Shown: positions 39,001 through 46,541 of the stretch, in pieces
How positions within the stretch are numbered: position 1 is the stretch's first letter
How the letters are laid out: the number at the start of each line of letters is the position of its first letter
NCBI GenBank assembly: GCA_019056785.1
Contig: DXJV01000030.1
Location: forward strand, 1 to 56,840
Reading direction: 5' to 3'
DNA length: 56,840 nucleotides
DNA from: Candidatus Heimdallarchaeota archaeon
GTDB lineage: Archaea; Asgardarchaeota; Heimdallarchaeia; JABLTI01
Translations under genes and position numbers: made by a program
Notes under the pieces: model-generated
Seen by the model: the letters and a program-made list of their open reading frames with translations, nothing else
The model's database searches: none
Told to the model about the DNA's origin: nothing

Positions 39001-40014
39001 GGCATGGTTTATGCAAATCGCAATGAAACCAAACAAGCCCAAACACTAGCAGGGAAAGCTCTTCAAAGTGTAGATTCAATGCTCAAATCTCGAAAGAAAG
39101 AACTTGTTTACGATTCGATTCCTTATCTCTTTGCTGCAACAGACATCTATAATCAACTTGACGACCTTGAAAAAGAAATGAACATTTATGATGAGTTTAT
39201 GTTCAAGTATCTAACAGCCGTTAATGATATGAAGATTATTGAACTCTTCCTTGATTTACTCGTACGAACATTAATGCGCAAATTACAGAAATGGGACTTT
39301 CAAGCAATTGATGAGCTCTTCGAGAAAATTACCGATCAACGCGTCTTGAAGTCTAAAAATTATCAAGCTATTTTTGAGACAATAAACGCGTTAAAAACAG
39401 GTGATATAATTTTTGCTCAGGATCTTGCTACAAAAGTGAATGTGAAATTTGAACGTAGCATTCGAGACTTTGTTGATTCTTATAGAGAACAAATAAAGAA
39501 AGACATTTTCCAAACCGGAAAACTAAGTATTCACACCTACATGAAAGAACAGCCCATTGCACCTCTTGTGAATGTTCTTATTCATGATTTGTATGCCAGG
39601 AAAGAAATCGAAGGAAAGTACTTCCCCATTGGCCTATTTGTCTCGAGCGAGCAACTAAATAGTATCTTTGAATTCCTTGATGCTAAACTATCAGAAACCG
39701 GAAAGGCAACTATTGCAGAGGTTGCCCAGAACACTGCTTTAACCAACAATGAAGCATTGAATGTCATTCGATTGGAATACCTCCCACAAAAGTTCCAAGC
39801 ACGATTAAATGAGGATCAAACAGTACTCTATACTTATCTCCAATTACGAAACGAAGTTAAACAGCTTGCTTTAAGTTATCAAGAAATAGGCAATATTGAT
39901 ATTAACAAAATCTCACAGCAATTAAAATTCCCACCTGAAACAATCAAAAGGGAAATCGAATATTTGATTTTAGAGGGAATGATAAACCCACGACTTGTAG
40001 GTAGAACGGTATAA
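33088..40014 (+). CDS. Giant TPR-repeat protein with C-terminal winged-helix (PCI-like) tail
   Basis: 2308 residues, by far the largest gene in the window, uninterrupted. It is nearly all alpha-helical with TPR-like pairs of helices of about 38-42 residues (for example 'AARVLSTLARYHCEHQDHEKCLYYYRKA'). There is no signal peptide or membrane helix. The last 200 residues contain two predicted winged-helix segments. The final one ('IGNIDINKISQQLKFPPETI' followed by a short helix and 'EGMINPRLVG') matches the pattern that closes PCI domains of proteasome-lid, COP9 and eIF3 subunits. A scaffold role is likely. No partner can be named from context; the neighbours are a beta-CASP nuclease (divergent) and a GHMP kinase (convergent). 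Confidence 0.88.
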   Translation: MFEKIEKARQVLASGSTKAAIEEYFQIIDLLLKKKNNEEAARLLQELIANILGEENKRNIYLLAEQLIKRLSTFKLKDFQKSVVKFDEFLSKTKSLYRTADESFDKSAIIAEAQAVFYKNHKMDGTVFLLEAANDLKEQIIKIYSKPRVREEEEKEAKEHLKHAIELFQQLEQQEVIAELFETIVAKQLENKNVEKAEKILDMAIDYLMDLKGEETTITAFAEIIMQVYVSLIEFKIQDILNPEMPISKFEAIKFENNVATRFIKHAKEICLKKKAKKVILILAKELSLIGLALFEKGQEQYALAYFEEAKNYYLEVNDVDKTIDFGKNVTSLGLQLFSKEQYPMGRDYLYIAIEIAKKIDRSFEIEIYQKEAALYLKYRKYQLAYEAYRKVIEPLQALPESELRIEIPREIRQLGKERFDKNDFHYAELFYRLSAEFFAAFNQLELAADTLDASWPPMFKVRQLQTGIDLARKAATAYIEADNAEAAADVYFKLGQELLKEGHYDIALEQLRLAAQTIPEYLREEKFKPLVKVTTSFTEQCLKSGDIINARELWSAACEFNETLARSLIKRDIESVVETIEDHIKNVRKFDNEELNEITIDSAQKSAQVLSEAKDYERAAKILVSFAADFLRKNKVDYANTLFEQGASEFIKANLPREAARVLSTLARYHCEHQDHEKCLYYYRKASIESEELPEKEILDFLGDHCYESYVSLLERGASDEIIKKGFQLAIEIKLASSKEAAGYLSHTIAQKFFERNKTEKALIYYQKAIQFFLESDKQKAVIVGAEAIERGRKAFQNNMILEAEKLIKEGILALENGGQVKQAAQTARIEGEKFLTTAYPDLGLNFLNLANQNYKQLKDLQNAAEIHKTKGQFYFKKYNFNESKIEFEHAGTIYLETKNTNALKKLILELQELATKFILAKELPNEVIGEQEKQGKEFIKLAIDFAEKIKDLELSKEIKYTNWQLFAKKAMHESAYEFLQETFTNYEKLKDLKAISLLAQEVAKFATKLIQQENLAHATKYLNIVLDKLNETAKFKEAAGICLEASETFLKKNNNEVAVSWGLRATDIMLKADLEKEAIQFLKELVEQLMIRNSIENAILCYGKIAKIYEQSNRLKEVEDIALEVMAFGKANMVNNNPEAGLRLWEVALTIGAIVGEEFTGRLCEIEGQTFYEIKQFDKSIELFKESYMLFKRTKKLSRLINLGTVIFQIAKDLQKENNFDIAFKYIPLGFESLIAGKDVLLATENMFGHAKNYIEVNKDKEGFHLINTTIDTLFSIGDVVAGVEHCFVGAALLVSYGKNTEGSRLIDKGMEKVTQITDEAAIKHLATVCRNQGIILRENEKLEASHIMLASGIGILRTINDLIGIGMISIELGRTLIQRNEMNAAVEAFRNGVQLMAQGNLKKEAVAVINELITLGRKEIDNKNITTGVPLVDLSGELFILLGYPERIMVISEIFINLGGKMLAERNYEIAALYFSKAMEFAMKANLRDYLPKVGNRCIDFGFKLVKEEDPILGIQFMNAGADLISQFEQKPEKAGRAMVNFIEAINQILTIEYAQSYEDESDYLELIEQFVGSAIKFFTQISAAKSLEKLAKNLIAYGKSIIQIKQPGFVRRIFEPALRAAENAQNTKLQIEIAHIYLEHVNYLIETNNLRYLETTVNQAMNIYLSVNDMKEIRKFIGVTVTNGRELCLNPATREYGIKVINMLIGITEKLANQELYPVILLPIIFLNQVALEEENLEIVIFARQNVLRLLNSILEANYSLAILGNLSLSNMIFEWYQIAETLLQKQETFDQAINVINQTLQLAVITQQVELGNAVIEKVLETLESMVRRRTKGLELLYEILAIGSNGLGQVQQVVNLGRRCFELGKEAAQKRHLKESIDYLKAAGRIFALCKNEAFIAKVAIACATFGDQRLKERNIKEGLYYYSAALENYELSEDERSIKIIASTIEKLFESTPTQDGYLCFLIPGMVYANRNETKQAQTLAGKALQSVDSMLKSRKKELVYDSIPYLFAATDIYNQLDDLEKEMNIYDEFMFKYLTAVNDMKIIELFLDLLVRTLMRKLQKWDFQAIDELFEKITDQRVLKSKNYQAIFETINALKTGDIIFAQDLATKVNVKFERSIRDFVDSYREQIKKDIFQTGKLSIHTYMKEQPIAPLVNVLIHDLYARKEIEGKYFPIGLFVSSEQLNSIFEFLDAKLSETGKATIAEVAQNTALTNNEALNVIRLEYLPQKFQARLNEDQTVLYTYLQLRNEVKQLALSYQEIGNIDINKISQQLKFPPETIKREIEYLILEGMINPRLVGRTV

Positions 40015-40042
40015 GTCGTAAAAAGTGTCCTTGCACCATCAG

Positions 40043-41134
40043 TTAAACGTTGGATGTTTTTCGTGCGCCTTGAAAATCTATGTTGCACTGTAAAGCTTTT
40101 CCTCCTGCACGCTCAATTGCCTTGGCTACTGCCGCTTCTTTTCCAGGAGCAAATGCAACAATACAACCACCCAAACCAGCTCCAGTTAATTTTGCACCCA
40201 ATGCCCCGGCAGTCAACGCTTCCTTTACTAAGAGATCGAGTTTGGGAATAGAGACCCCTAAATATTCGGCCAATATAGTGTGCTGCTCTGTTAAGGCACG
40301 CCCTAAAAACTCGAGGTCATGATTTTTTTGTTTTTGAAGTTCTTTTATTGCTTGCTTCGTTATCTCGCGAATTTTCAAGATGCCATAGAGTTTTTGTCGT
40401 TCTATAGCTGTTAGTTGTTTGTTTTCTAAATGTTCAAAATTAAGCGTACGATATGATTGGACTTCCGGTGCGAGTTTTTTTAATCCCATTTGTAATTGTT
40501 GCTTTAAAAGTGTTAAGGGATTGTTCGCCTTTCGTCTAAGTTTGGAGTCACCTATCACCAAACCAGGAAAGTCAAACGCGAATTTGGTGAGAGAATAAGG
40601 CGGTTCTGAACAGTCTAAGGCAAAAATGCCCCCAAGAGAAGCAGCATATTGGTCCATTATTCCACAATTAATTTTTAAGAGATCATGTTCCGCAAGAAAG
40701 CACACATTGGCTATTTCTCGCTTAGTTAGGGATAATTCCAACTCGTAATTTAATGCTGTAAGCCAAGCGACGAGAAGGGCCGCAGAAGAGGATAAACCCG
40801 AACCGATAGGGATGTCGCTCTGAACGGTAACATCGAACCCAGGAAGCTTAGAGACCATTCCTTTTTGAAAAAGTGCAAGGATAATAGCGCGAAAGTAATC
40901 GAACTCATTATTTGCAAGAGTGATCTTGTTGTTTGGTAAAATGACATCTTTCTTATCAAGCTCTCGTGAATACAAGGAAATTTTATCACCATCTGTCTTT
41001 CTCATAGCAATTTGTGTTTGTAAACTAATTGCCGCGGGGACAACAGTGAGGTGGAGATAGTCTTGATGCTCGCCATAGAGACAGATGCGCCCTGGGGCAA
41101 CATAGCGATGCCACGAGCCGGTTTTTGGTTCCAC
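40043..41134 (-). CDS. GHMP kinase, galactokinase-like
   Basis: 363 residues. The galactokinase-type N-terminal signature GRICLYGEHQDY (15-26), the ATP-binding motif PIGSGLSSSAALL (about 108-120) and the C-terminal motif LTGAGLGGC (about 323-331) are all present. It phosphorylates a sugar at C1 using ATP; galactose is the default guess, but related kinases act on galacturonate, arabinose or mevalonate-type substrates. The start is a GTG at 41134. It is convergent with the TPR gene, and no other sugar-pathway gene is adjacent. Confidence 0.9.
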   Translation of the reverse strand: MEPKTGSWHRYVAPGRICLYGEHQDYLHLTVVPAAISLQTQIAMRKTDGDKISLYSRELDKKDVILPNNKITLANNEFDYFRAIILALFQKGMVSKLPGFDVTVQSDIPIGSGLSSSAALLVAWLTALNYELELSLTKREIANVCFLAEHDLLKINCGIMDQYAASLGGIFALDCSEPPYSLTKFAFDFPGLVIGDSKLRRKANNPLTLLKQQLQMGLKKLAPEVQSYRTLNFEHLENKQLTAIERQKLYGILKIREITKQAIKELQKQKNHDLEFLGRALTEQHTILAEYLGVSIPKLDLLVKEALTAGALGAKLTGAGLGGCIVAFAPGKEAAVAKAIERAGGKALQCNIDFQGARKTSNV

Positions 41135-41309
41135 GATTATTCACACAAAGATTGACTTTTTTTCTCAAAATAAAATTATTGGCATTGTTTTCAAGAACGA
41201 AAACCCAGTCTTTTGCTTCAAGGGTATTATTTATTTAGCTATTCGAGATAAACATTAGTAGCTAGTTACTCTTGGTTATTGTATAATATTAAATAGGAGA
41301 TTTGAACAT

Positions 41310-41726
41310 ATGCTCGAACATGCGATCATTTTCTCGAAAGAATCCCAAAGTATCATTCTTACTTCTCTCTATGGTGAAGTCGATCCCAAAGCTGATGCTT
41401 TTAAAGATTCACTTGAGAAAATTCGGGAAATTGCAGTAAAACTCGAGAAAGGAGTCTTTAAGCTTGATCTTGCAAATAATGGGAAAACAATGATTGTCGC
41501 GATAAAGAATTTATCGATAGCCATTACTTTTAACAAGATAGCAAAAGAAGAGGTAATGAATTTTTGGGAAAGCGTGGCACTCGAAATTTTAAAGAGTTTT
41601 GATAAAATTTATGTCACAAAAGATCCTGCAAAAATTCTTGCCTTCAAAGATACCATGGATGAAATTATCCAATGGAATTTAAAAGAACAGTCCCCAATTG
41701 ACAAAATGAAAGAGGCATTCTGGTGA
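41310..41726 (+). CDS. Small longin-like protein
   Basis: 138 residues; AGGAGA precedes the ATG. The pattern of hydrophobic strand ('HAIIFSKES'), second strand ('SIILTSLYG'), helix ('DAFKDSLEKIREIAVKL'), strands ('FKLDLANNGKTMIVAIKNLSIAITF') and long C-terminal helices fits a longin/Roadblock-type fold. Such stand-alone domains are common in archaea with eukaryote-like GTPase systems. It is followed after 21 bp by two 7TM genes and is probably cotranscribed with them. The fold is assigned by pattern only. Confidence 0.7.
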   Translation: MLEHAIIFSKESQSIILTSLYGEVDPKADAFKDSLEKIREIAVKLEKGVFKLDLANNGKTMIVAIKNLSIAITFNKIAKEEVMNFWESVALEILKSFDKIYVTKDPAKILAFKDTMDEIIQWNLKEQSPIDKMKEAFW

Positions 41727-41747
41727 AAAGGAAGGTGTACTACTAAA

Positions 41748-42563
41748 ATGGCTGAACTTGATATACCAACTATCCCAAACTTGCAATCATTAATAATGAT
41801 GGCCATTACGGCTTTTTCGGTATCAATAATTGTGATATTACTCTTTATCAAATATTTCCAAAGAAAAAGACTGCCGGCATTAACCCTTGCATTTACGTTC
41901 TTAATGTGGGATTTTGCTAGCCTGATAGTATTTATTTTTGGATTAATTCATTATTTAAACTATTCAACTCCACAAGTTGGAGTAATTCAGTATGCTCGCT
42001 ATGGGATCAACCTTGGCTATGCATTTTCTGCCCTAAGCAATGCATTAATGGTGCTCTTTGTTTCACAAATTTATAGTCAAGCACCAATCTTTCGCAAAAC
42101 AAAAAAGATTATCCCCATTGTGAATGGCTTATTGAATGGAGTTACGATTGGTTTTGTTGTAGACTCAATTATGCAGAGTTTTGTATTTACCGATGTGGTT
42201 TCTTACCTAAATCCTGCCTACTCTTTAAATCAGATCATTTACCATCTTGTTCTGACCTTCTTCTCATTCACTTTATTACTTAGCTTGAGTGCACGACAAC
42301 GAAGAAAAGCAACATTTCGCTGGGAAAAAGCAGGATTCAGCTTCATAGTTTATTCGGCGATTGCAGGTATTTTAGTGTATGTTTTCCTAGCATTAGATGA
42401 ATTAGCACAAACATTCATCCCACTCTTTAATGAGGGGTACACAATTTTCAATATAATTGGCTGGGCTTTTGGGATTTTACTCTGTATTTTAGCCTATTTT
42501 GGTTATGTGATGCCAAAATGGTTAAGAGACCGGTACAAAGAAAAAACTTTGGAGGTAAAATAA
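41748..42563 (+). CDS. Seven-helix membrane protein A of a tandem pair
   Basis: 271 residues with about seven hydrophobic helices, a short extracytoplasmic N-terminus and a basic C-terminal tail (LRDRYKEKTLEVK). Motifs shared with the next gene are NLGYxFSAxSNxLxxxFV, SQxPxFRxT, LNGVTxGxxxxS, YHxxLTFxSF, ATFxWEKxGFxFI and YxGYVMPxxxR. The ligand or function is unknown; 7TM sensory modules of this kind occur in archaeal signalling proteins. It ends one base before the paralog starts. Confidence 0.82.
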   Translation: MAELDIPTIPNLQSLIMMAITAFSVSIIVILLFIKYFQRKRLPALTLAFTFLMWDFASLIVFIFGLIHYLNYSTPQVGVIQYARYGINLGYAFSALSNALMVLFVSQIYSQAPIFRKTKKIIPIVNGLLNGVTIGFVVDSIMQSFVFTDVVSYLNPAYSLNQIIYHLVLTFFSFTLLLSLSARQRRKATFRWEKAGFSFIVYSAIAGILVYVFLALDELAQTFIPLFNEGYTIFNIIGWAFGILLCILAYFGYVMPKWLRDRYKEKTLEVK

Positions 42564-42564
42564 G

Positions 42565-43305
42565 ATGTCATTATACTTACCAGCAGCAATAGTAGAAACA
42601 TTTGTGTTCTTCTTTGCAACTTTCATTGTAATTATGCTCTTTAAGAAATATCGAGAACGGCGAAAGCCGGCAGCATTAGCATTAGCAACTGCCTTTACCT
42701 TCTGGGAGATAGCAATCATTTGTTTAATGGTTATGAGATACGTTACTTATGTAGCAGTTGACTTGCATCTGATCGATGATTCAATTAATTACGCCGGAAT
42801 AGGCATTAATCTTGGATATCTCTTTTCAGCGGTGAGCAACGTTTTAATTTTAACATTTGTAGCAATTGTTTTTTCACAATCGCCATTTTTCCGTTCGACA
42901 GGAATGTTCCTCCCCTTCAGCTTTGGGATATTAAATGGTGTAACTGTTGGCTTGCTCATTTCAAATCTTATCCGAAATCCTCTCACTCCAGAATACAGCA
43001 TGACAATCACTCTCTATCATGTTATGCTAACTTTTGTTTCATTCAGTGCTTTGATCATTTTCACTGTAAAACCACTTCGACAGGCAACATTTAAATGGGA
43101 AAAAGTTGGTTTCCGGTTTATCATTGGCTCAGGCGTTGTAGGCATTCTGATTTACGTGTCATTTGCAGTGGACAATATCATCCCAATCGATTATTCGGCA
43201 TTCTTCTACTTGGCATATGCCTTTGCAATTCTGATGCTAATATTTGCTTACATCGGCTATGTTATGCCCAATTTCATTCGAAAACGTTTACAAGAACCCA
43301 TGTAA
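42565..43305 (+). CDS. Seven-helix membrane protein B of a tandem pair
   Basis: 246 residues, paralogous to the preceding gene over its whole length (motifs listed there), with about seven transmembrane helices and the tail FIRKRLQEPM. GGAGG lies upstream of the ATG. The pair probably arose by tandem duplication and has diverged, and may work as a heterodimer. No catalytic residues are seen. Confidence 0.82.
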   Translation: MSLYLPAAIVETFVFFFATFIVIMLFKKYRERRKPAALALATAFTFWEIAIICLMVMRYVTYVAVDLHLIDDSINYAGIGINLGYLFSAVSNVLILTFVAIVFSQSPFFRSTGMFLPFSFGILNGVTVGLLISNLIRNPLTPEYSMTITLYHVMLTFVSFSALIIFTVKPLRQATFKWEKVGFRFIIGSGVVGILIYVSFAVDNIIPIDYSAFFYLAYAFAILMLIFAYIGYVMPNFIRKRLQEPM

Positions 43306-43327
43306 GGAAAAGAGCAATTTCTAAGAG

Positions 43328-43915
43328 TTAATTGCTGTTTTCCATTTCTTCTTTTACTTTTTCAAGTACTTTATTTGGCAGTAAATTTTCCTCGAGATTT
43401 GCAAGAATTTCTTGTAAAGTTTTCCCACGTTCAAGTTCTTCCTGAACATATGTATATGAGAATTCAAAGTATTCCCATGGATAAACAAGCCAATCTGTCG
43501 TTTCTAAAACATAAAAATCAGGTTTTATTGCGGACTTCGGCTTATAGTGAAGTGTTGCTGTTTTCAATGCCACAGGCTTTTTTCTCAATAAATACTCTTT
43601 AATGAAAGCTAAACTTGCGCCGGTATCAGCAACATCATCAATAACGAGAACTCTTTTCTTTGCCACATTTTCTATTAAATCTTGAGTGATACGCGGTTGT
43701 TTTGCTCGAGTGTTTATTCCTTTGTAAAATTCTACACCGATCACTCGAAGCATAGAAAGCCGAAGCATATCACTTAAAAATCTCCCAACAACCAAGCCGC
43801 CACGCGAGATGCAAATTAAAATATCTGGCGAAAACTTTGATTCATCTATTTTCTTCGCTAACTTTAAACAGTCATCCCAGATTTGTTCGAGTGTAAGCAC
43901 TTGGAATGCTACCAT
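43328..43915 (-). CDS. Phosphoribosyltransferase, hypoxanthine/xanthine-guanine type
   Basis: 195 residues with the PRPP-binding loop VLVIDDVADTGAS (89-101) and an upstream 'ICISRGGLVVGR' strand-turn typical of type I phosphoribosyltransferases. Such enzymes salvage purine bases with PRPP. The 'PWEYFEFSYTYVQEE' segment near residues 150-165 supplies the hood and aromatic base stacking (Trp-Glu-Tyr-Phe). The base specificity cannot be settled by eye. It is convergent with the 7TM pair. Confidence 0.9.
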   Translation of the reverse strand: MVAFQVLTLEQIWDDCLKLAKKIDESKFSPDILICISRGGLVVGRFLSDMLRLSMLRVIGVEFYKGINTRAKQPRITQDLIENVAKKRVLVIDDVADTGASLAFIKEYLLRKKPVALKTATLHYKPKSAIKPDFYVLETTDWLVYPWEYFEFSYTYVQEELERGKTLQEILANLEENLLPNKVLEKVKEEMENSN

Positions 43916-44044
43916 TAATCATTCTATCCTTTTTTCTTATCATGAATGATAGTACCTAAGTTTATTTTACTTTTGGCACTTCTAAAACAGATTGCAATAA
44001 TTTTAAATCATTTTATCTATTTATTTGTTTAAGGGTGCCTAAGC

Positions 44045-44650
44045 TTGCAGATTGTGGATGATCATCAAGTTATTGTTTCATCAGTAAGATTACTTAAACC
44101 TCTCTCCTCCAAGCAAGTTACAACCATTATTTCAAATTTGACTCAAGAGCAAAAGCACCAAGAACCAGTGACCGTACTTTTGCTTCTCGATAAAGATGCT
44201 GTTGCCGGTATGCTTCATCTTAAAGCATGTATTCATTTTGCTTTACGCTCCTTTACCCAGCAAACAAACATTGCGAAAAAAATCGATGCTGAAATTATGT
44301 TGTATTTGGCCGGCGTTAGACAGATAAACAAAGCAATTCTTTTAGTAGGCATTTCTGAAAAAACCCACGAGTTATTATTAGTTCAGCTTTTAGCTAAAAC
44401 CCTGCGTAAAAAAGACAGCACACCCACCTTTGACTTTGGACAATTCCTAACGGCACTCAAGATTCCTTTTGAAAATTACCAAAACAATATTGATAATTTT
44501 CACCCTCAAGATTATACCCGTTTATTAGCAATCCATCATCTGGATGATGCATTGATAGATCTGTTTTCACCTCAAACTGCTAACGAGCGAAAAGTTACAA
44601 TTGAAAAATTGGTTGTTGAAAAATCAGCGCTGTTGGAATTACAAAAATAA
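44045..44650 (+). CDS. cgi121: KEOPS complex subunit Cgi121
   Basis: 201 residues, starting at a TTG with AAGGGTG upstream. The central motif HFALRSFTQQTNIAKKIDAE followed by IMLYLAGVRQINKAI is diagnostic of Cgi121/TPRKB. KEOPS makes the t6A modification at position 37 of ANN-decoding tRNAs, and Cgi121 binds the tRNA 3' end and the Bud32 kinase. The other KEOPS subunits are not in this window. It is convergent with the THUMP-domain gene. Confidence 0.88.
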   Translation: MQIVDDHQVIVSSVRLLKPLSSKQVTTIISNLTQEQKHQEPVTVLLLLDKDAVAGMLHLKACIHFALRSFTQQTNIAKKIDAEIMLYLAGVRQINKAILLVGISEKTHELLLVQLLAKTLRKKDSTPTFDFGQFLTALKIPFENYQNNIDNFHPQDYTRLLAIHHLDDALIDLFSPQTANERKVTIEKLVVEKSALLELQK

Positions 44651-44653
44651 CAC

Positions 44654-45238
44654 TTATTGTTCTGCAAAAGTAAAAACAGGGTTTTCATTGTAAACACCAA
44701 CTCCACACCATTCACCAATTATTTCTACGACAAGATACCATTTTGGATGCTGTAATGAAACTTTACCTTTCGGAGCTTTTGGATGAGAAGCTATAGTATT
44801 AATAAGTTCATTTCGTGCGATGGTTGTGTGTCGCTTATTTAAGCTGATACGCCAAGTATCACTTTCAGGTATTAACTCCATTTTCGGGACAAGTGCTTGG
44901 ATTATCTCTTCAGGATCGCTTTTAACGATCTGCTCAATTGCTGTTGCTCGTCGGCAATATTTGAATTGGAAAACTTTTGTTTTTATTGTTTCGTCGACTT
45001 TTTTCAGGGTGGTAATTGGTTCTTCAGTAATTACCACAAGGAAGAGACCCCGTATTGGCAATTGAAAAACTTCAACAGGAGTTATCCGGCAATATTTTAT
45101 CAACACATGCCAAAATTCACTCATCGCATCTTGCTCTTTTGAAGAGTCACAACCAACCAATAAAAAGTTTCCAGGTTGTGAGACAATTTCGTTGAAATTC
45201 AAGTTAATCAACTCGTAAAATCTTGTTCTTGATTCCAA
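44654..45238 (-). CDS. THUMP-domain RNA-binding protein (Tan1/THUMPD1-like)
   Basis: 194 residues. The C-terminal two thirds form a THUMP domain: 'TWRISLNKRHTTIARNELIN' and 'KVSLQHPKWYLVVEIIGEW' are its characteristic strands. The architecture (THUMP only, under 200 residues) resembles Tan1/THUMPD1, the adaptor for tRNA acetylation (ac4C). The start is a TTG at 45238 close to a TATA-like element, suggesting a leaderless or very short-leader mRNA; a start inside the first 15 residues is possible. Confidence 0.88.
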   Translation of the reverse strand: MESRTRFYELINLNFNEIVSQPGNFLLVGCDSSKEQDAMSEFWHVLIKYCRITPVEVFQLPIRGLFLVVITEEPITTLKKVDETIKTKVFQFKYCRRATAIEQIVKSDPEEIIQALVPKMELIPESDTWRISLNKRHTTIARNELINTIASHPKAPKGKVSLQHPKWYLVVEIIGEWCGVGVYNENPVFTFAEQ

Positions 45239-45247
45239 TTCAAGAAA

Positions 45248-45270
45248 GTATATTTTTATATTTATAAGTT
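45248..45270. promoter_or_regulatory. AT-rich divergent promoter between THUMP and signal-peptidase genes
   Basis: The 73-bp gap between the two start codons contains TATTTTTATATTTATAAG, which reads as a TATA element in both directions (TTATAAATATAAAAAT on the minus strand). The minus-strand gene would then be leaderless or nearly so, and the plus-strand gene would have a leader of about 20-25 nt. Two closely spaced opposing boxes are also possible. Confidence 0.45.
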
Positions 45271-45311
45271 TATTACCTCTATCATTATAGGATAAGGATG
45301 CGTATAGAATA

Positions 45312-46541
45312 ATGTCTCAAGAAAAGCAAGAGCAAAAGCCAACAGAAAAAAAAACATCCCGGAAAGAAACCATTAAAGAAGTTATCGAAATTGCATTGTT
45401 TTTAGGTTTGGCAATTTTACTTGTCTTTAGTTTTAATTGGATTTTAGCTGCAGCCCTTCATACTGACACGCCCCTTGTGGTGGTAACAAGTGAATCTATG
45501 GAACCAACGTACTATGGCTCAAACCGAGGGAATTTTGGAGGAACAAATGATATCAGAAAAGATATGTTAATTGTTCGAGGGGTTGCACCTTCTGAAATAA
45601 AAGCAGGTGACACCATTGTCTTCTATCGGCAAAATCTAACTGATCCGACAGAACTAGATTATGAAAGTGAGCCCATCGTTCATCGTGTCAATCGAGTGTA
45701 TCAAGATAATGTTACAGGTGAGTATTGGTTTACTACAAAAGGTGACAATCCCGACACAAATGATGAATTTGTAACGGGTGGGGGGATTAATGAATTAACT
45801 ATCCATCAAAGTCGAGTGATTGGAAAAGTTGTTGGAAGAATTCCTTATCTTGGAGGGATTATCAGTTATTTCAAAACACCCACCGGCAGGATAGTGCTTT
45901 TTGTTATTATCGGGGTGATTTTACTAGGAACATGGGTTTTTAGCTCTTTTGGTGGGAAGAAAGAAAAAGAGAAAGATATTTTCAGTGAAGAGGAGGAAGA
46001 GGAAAAAGATAAGAGCTTGGAAGAAAAAGCATCTGCTGAAGATAAAACATTTTACGACCGCTTGAAAAGCTTCTATCGAAAGACAGCCAAGCATAAAAAC
46101 ATCCTTATTCCAGCCTTAATTCTTACAATAATTGTCTTCATTCCTATTGTTGACACCCTTGCAGCTGATTGGAATGCCCCCTTTGGTATTGAAAATGTTG
46201 TCTTTGATGGCGCTAAACAATACACACTTCATGATGCTGATTATCTCTTTCTTTTTGCAGATGTCTATTTGAGCTGCCCAGGCCACTGGCATCAACAGCT
46301 CAGATTCTTTGAGCTCCAAATTTCAAACACCACTACCGGTGAAATCTTAGGCGCTAATAATTGGTCTGTCGTCTACAATTTTGAGGGAACAAAGAGAGTT
46401 AGCTCAGGCGCATGGATTGATCCGGCAGATGTGACAATTGGTGAGAATTACACTATTACTGTCACCGCTTTTCTGAGCACAAAATTCGGTAAAACTTGGA
46501 CAGATGTTTTTACCACGACATTCCTCCTTGTGTTGAGATAG
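45312..46541 (+). CDS. Signal peptidase I (ER/archaeal type) with a long C-terminal extension
   Basis: 409 residues; typical archaeal enzymes are about half that. Topology: N-terminal helix (about 22-48), catalytic region with SESMEP (Ser62), IVHRVNRV (His124) and TKGDNPDTND (Asp145/148), then a second helix (about 194-212). The Ser-His pairing is that of Sec11-type rather than bacterial Ser-Lys enzymes. After it come an acidic linker (about 215-255), a third helix (about 266-285) and an outer-face domain of about 120 residues, beta-rich with sequons (NTTT, NYT). The extension is not a usual part of the family. The stop codon abuts the larE start. Confidence 0.92.
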   Translation: MSQEKQEQKPTEKKTSRKETIKEVIEIALFLGLAILLVFSFNWILAAALHTDTPLVVVTSESMEPTYYGSNRGNFGGTNDIRKDMLIVRGVAPSEIKAGDTIVFYRQNLTDPTELDYESEPIVHRVNRVYQDNVTGEYWFTTKGDNPDTNDEFVTGGGINELTIHQSRVIGKVVGRIPYLGGIISYFKTPTGRIVLFVIIGVILLGTWVFSSFGGKKEKEKDIFSEEEEEEKDKSLEEKASAEDKTFYDRLKSFYRKTAKHKNILIPALILTIIVFIPIVDTLAADWNAPFGIENVVFDGAKQYTLHDADYLFLFADVYLSCPGHWHQQLRFFELQISNTTTGEILGANNWSVVYNFEGTKRVSSGAWIDPADVTIGENYTITVTAFLSTKFGKTWTDVFTTTFLLVLR

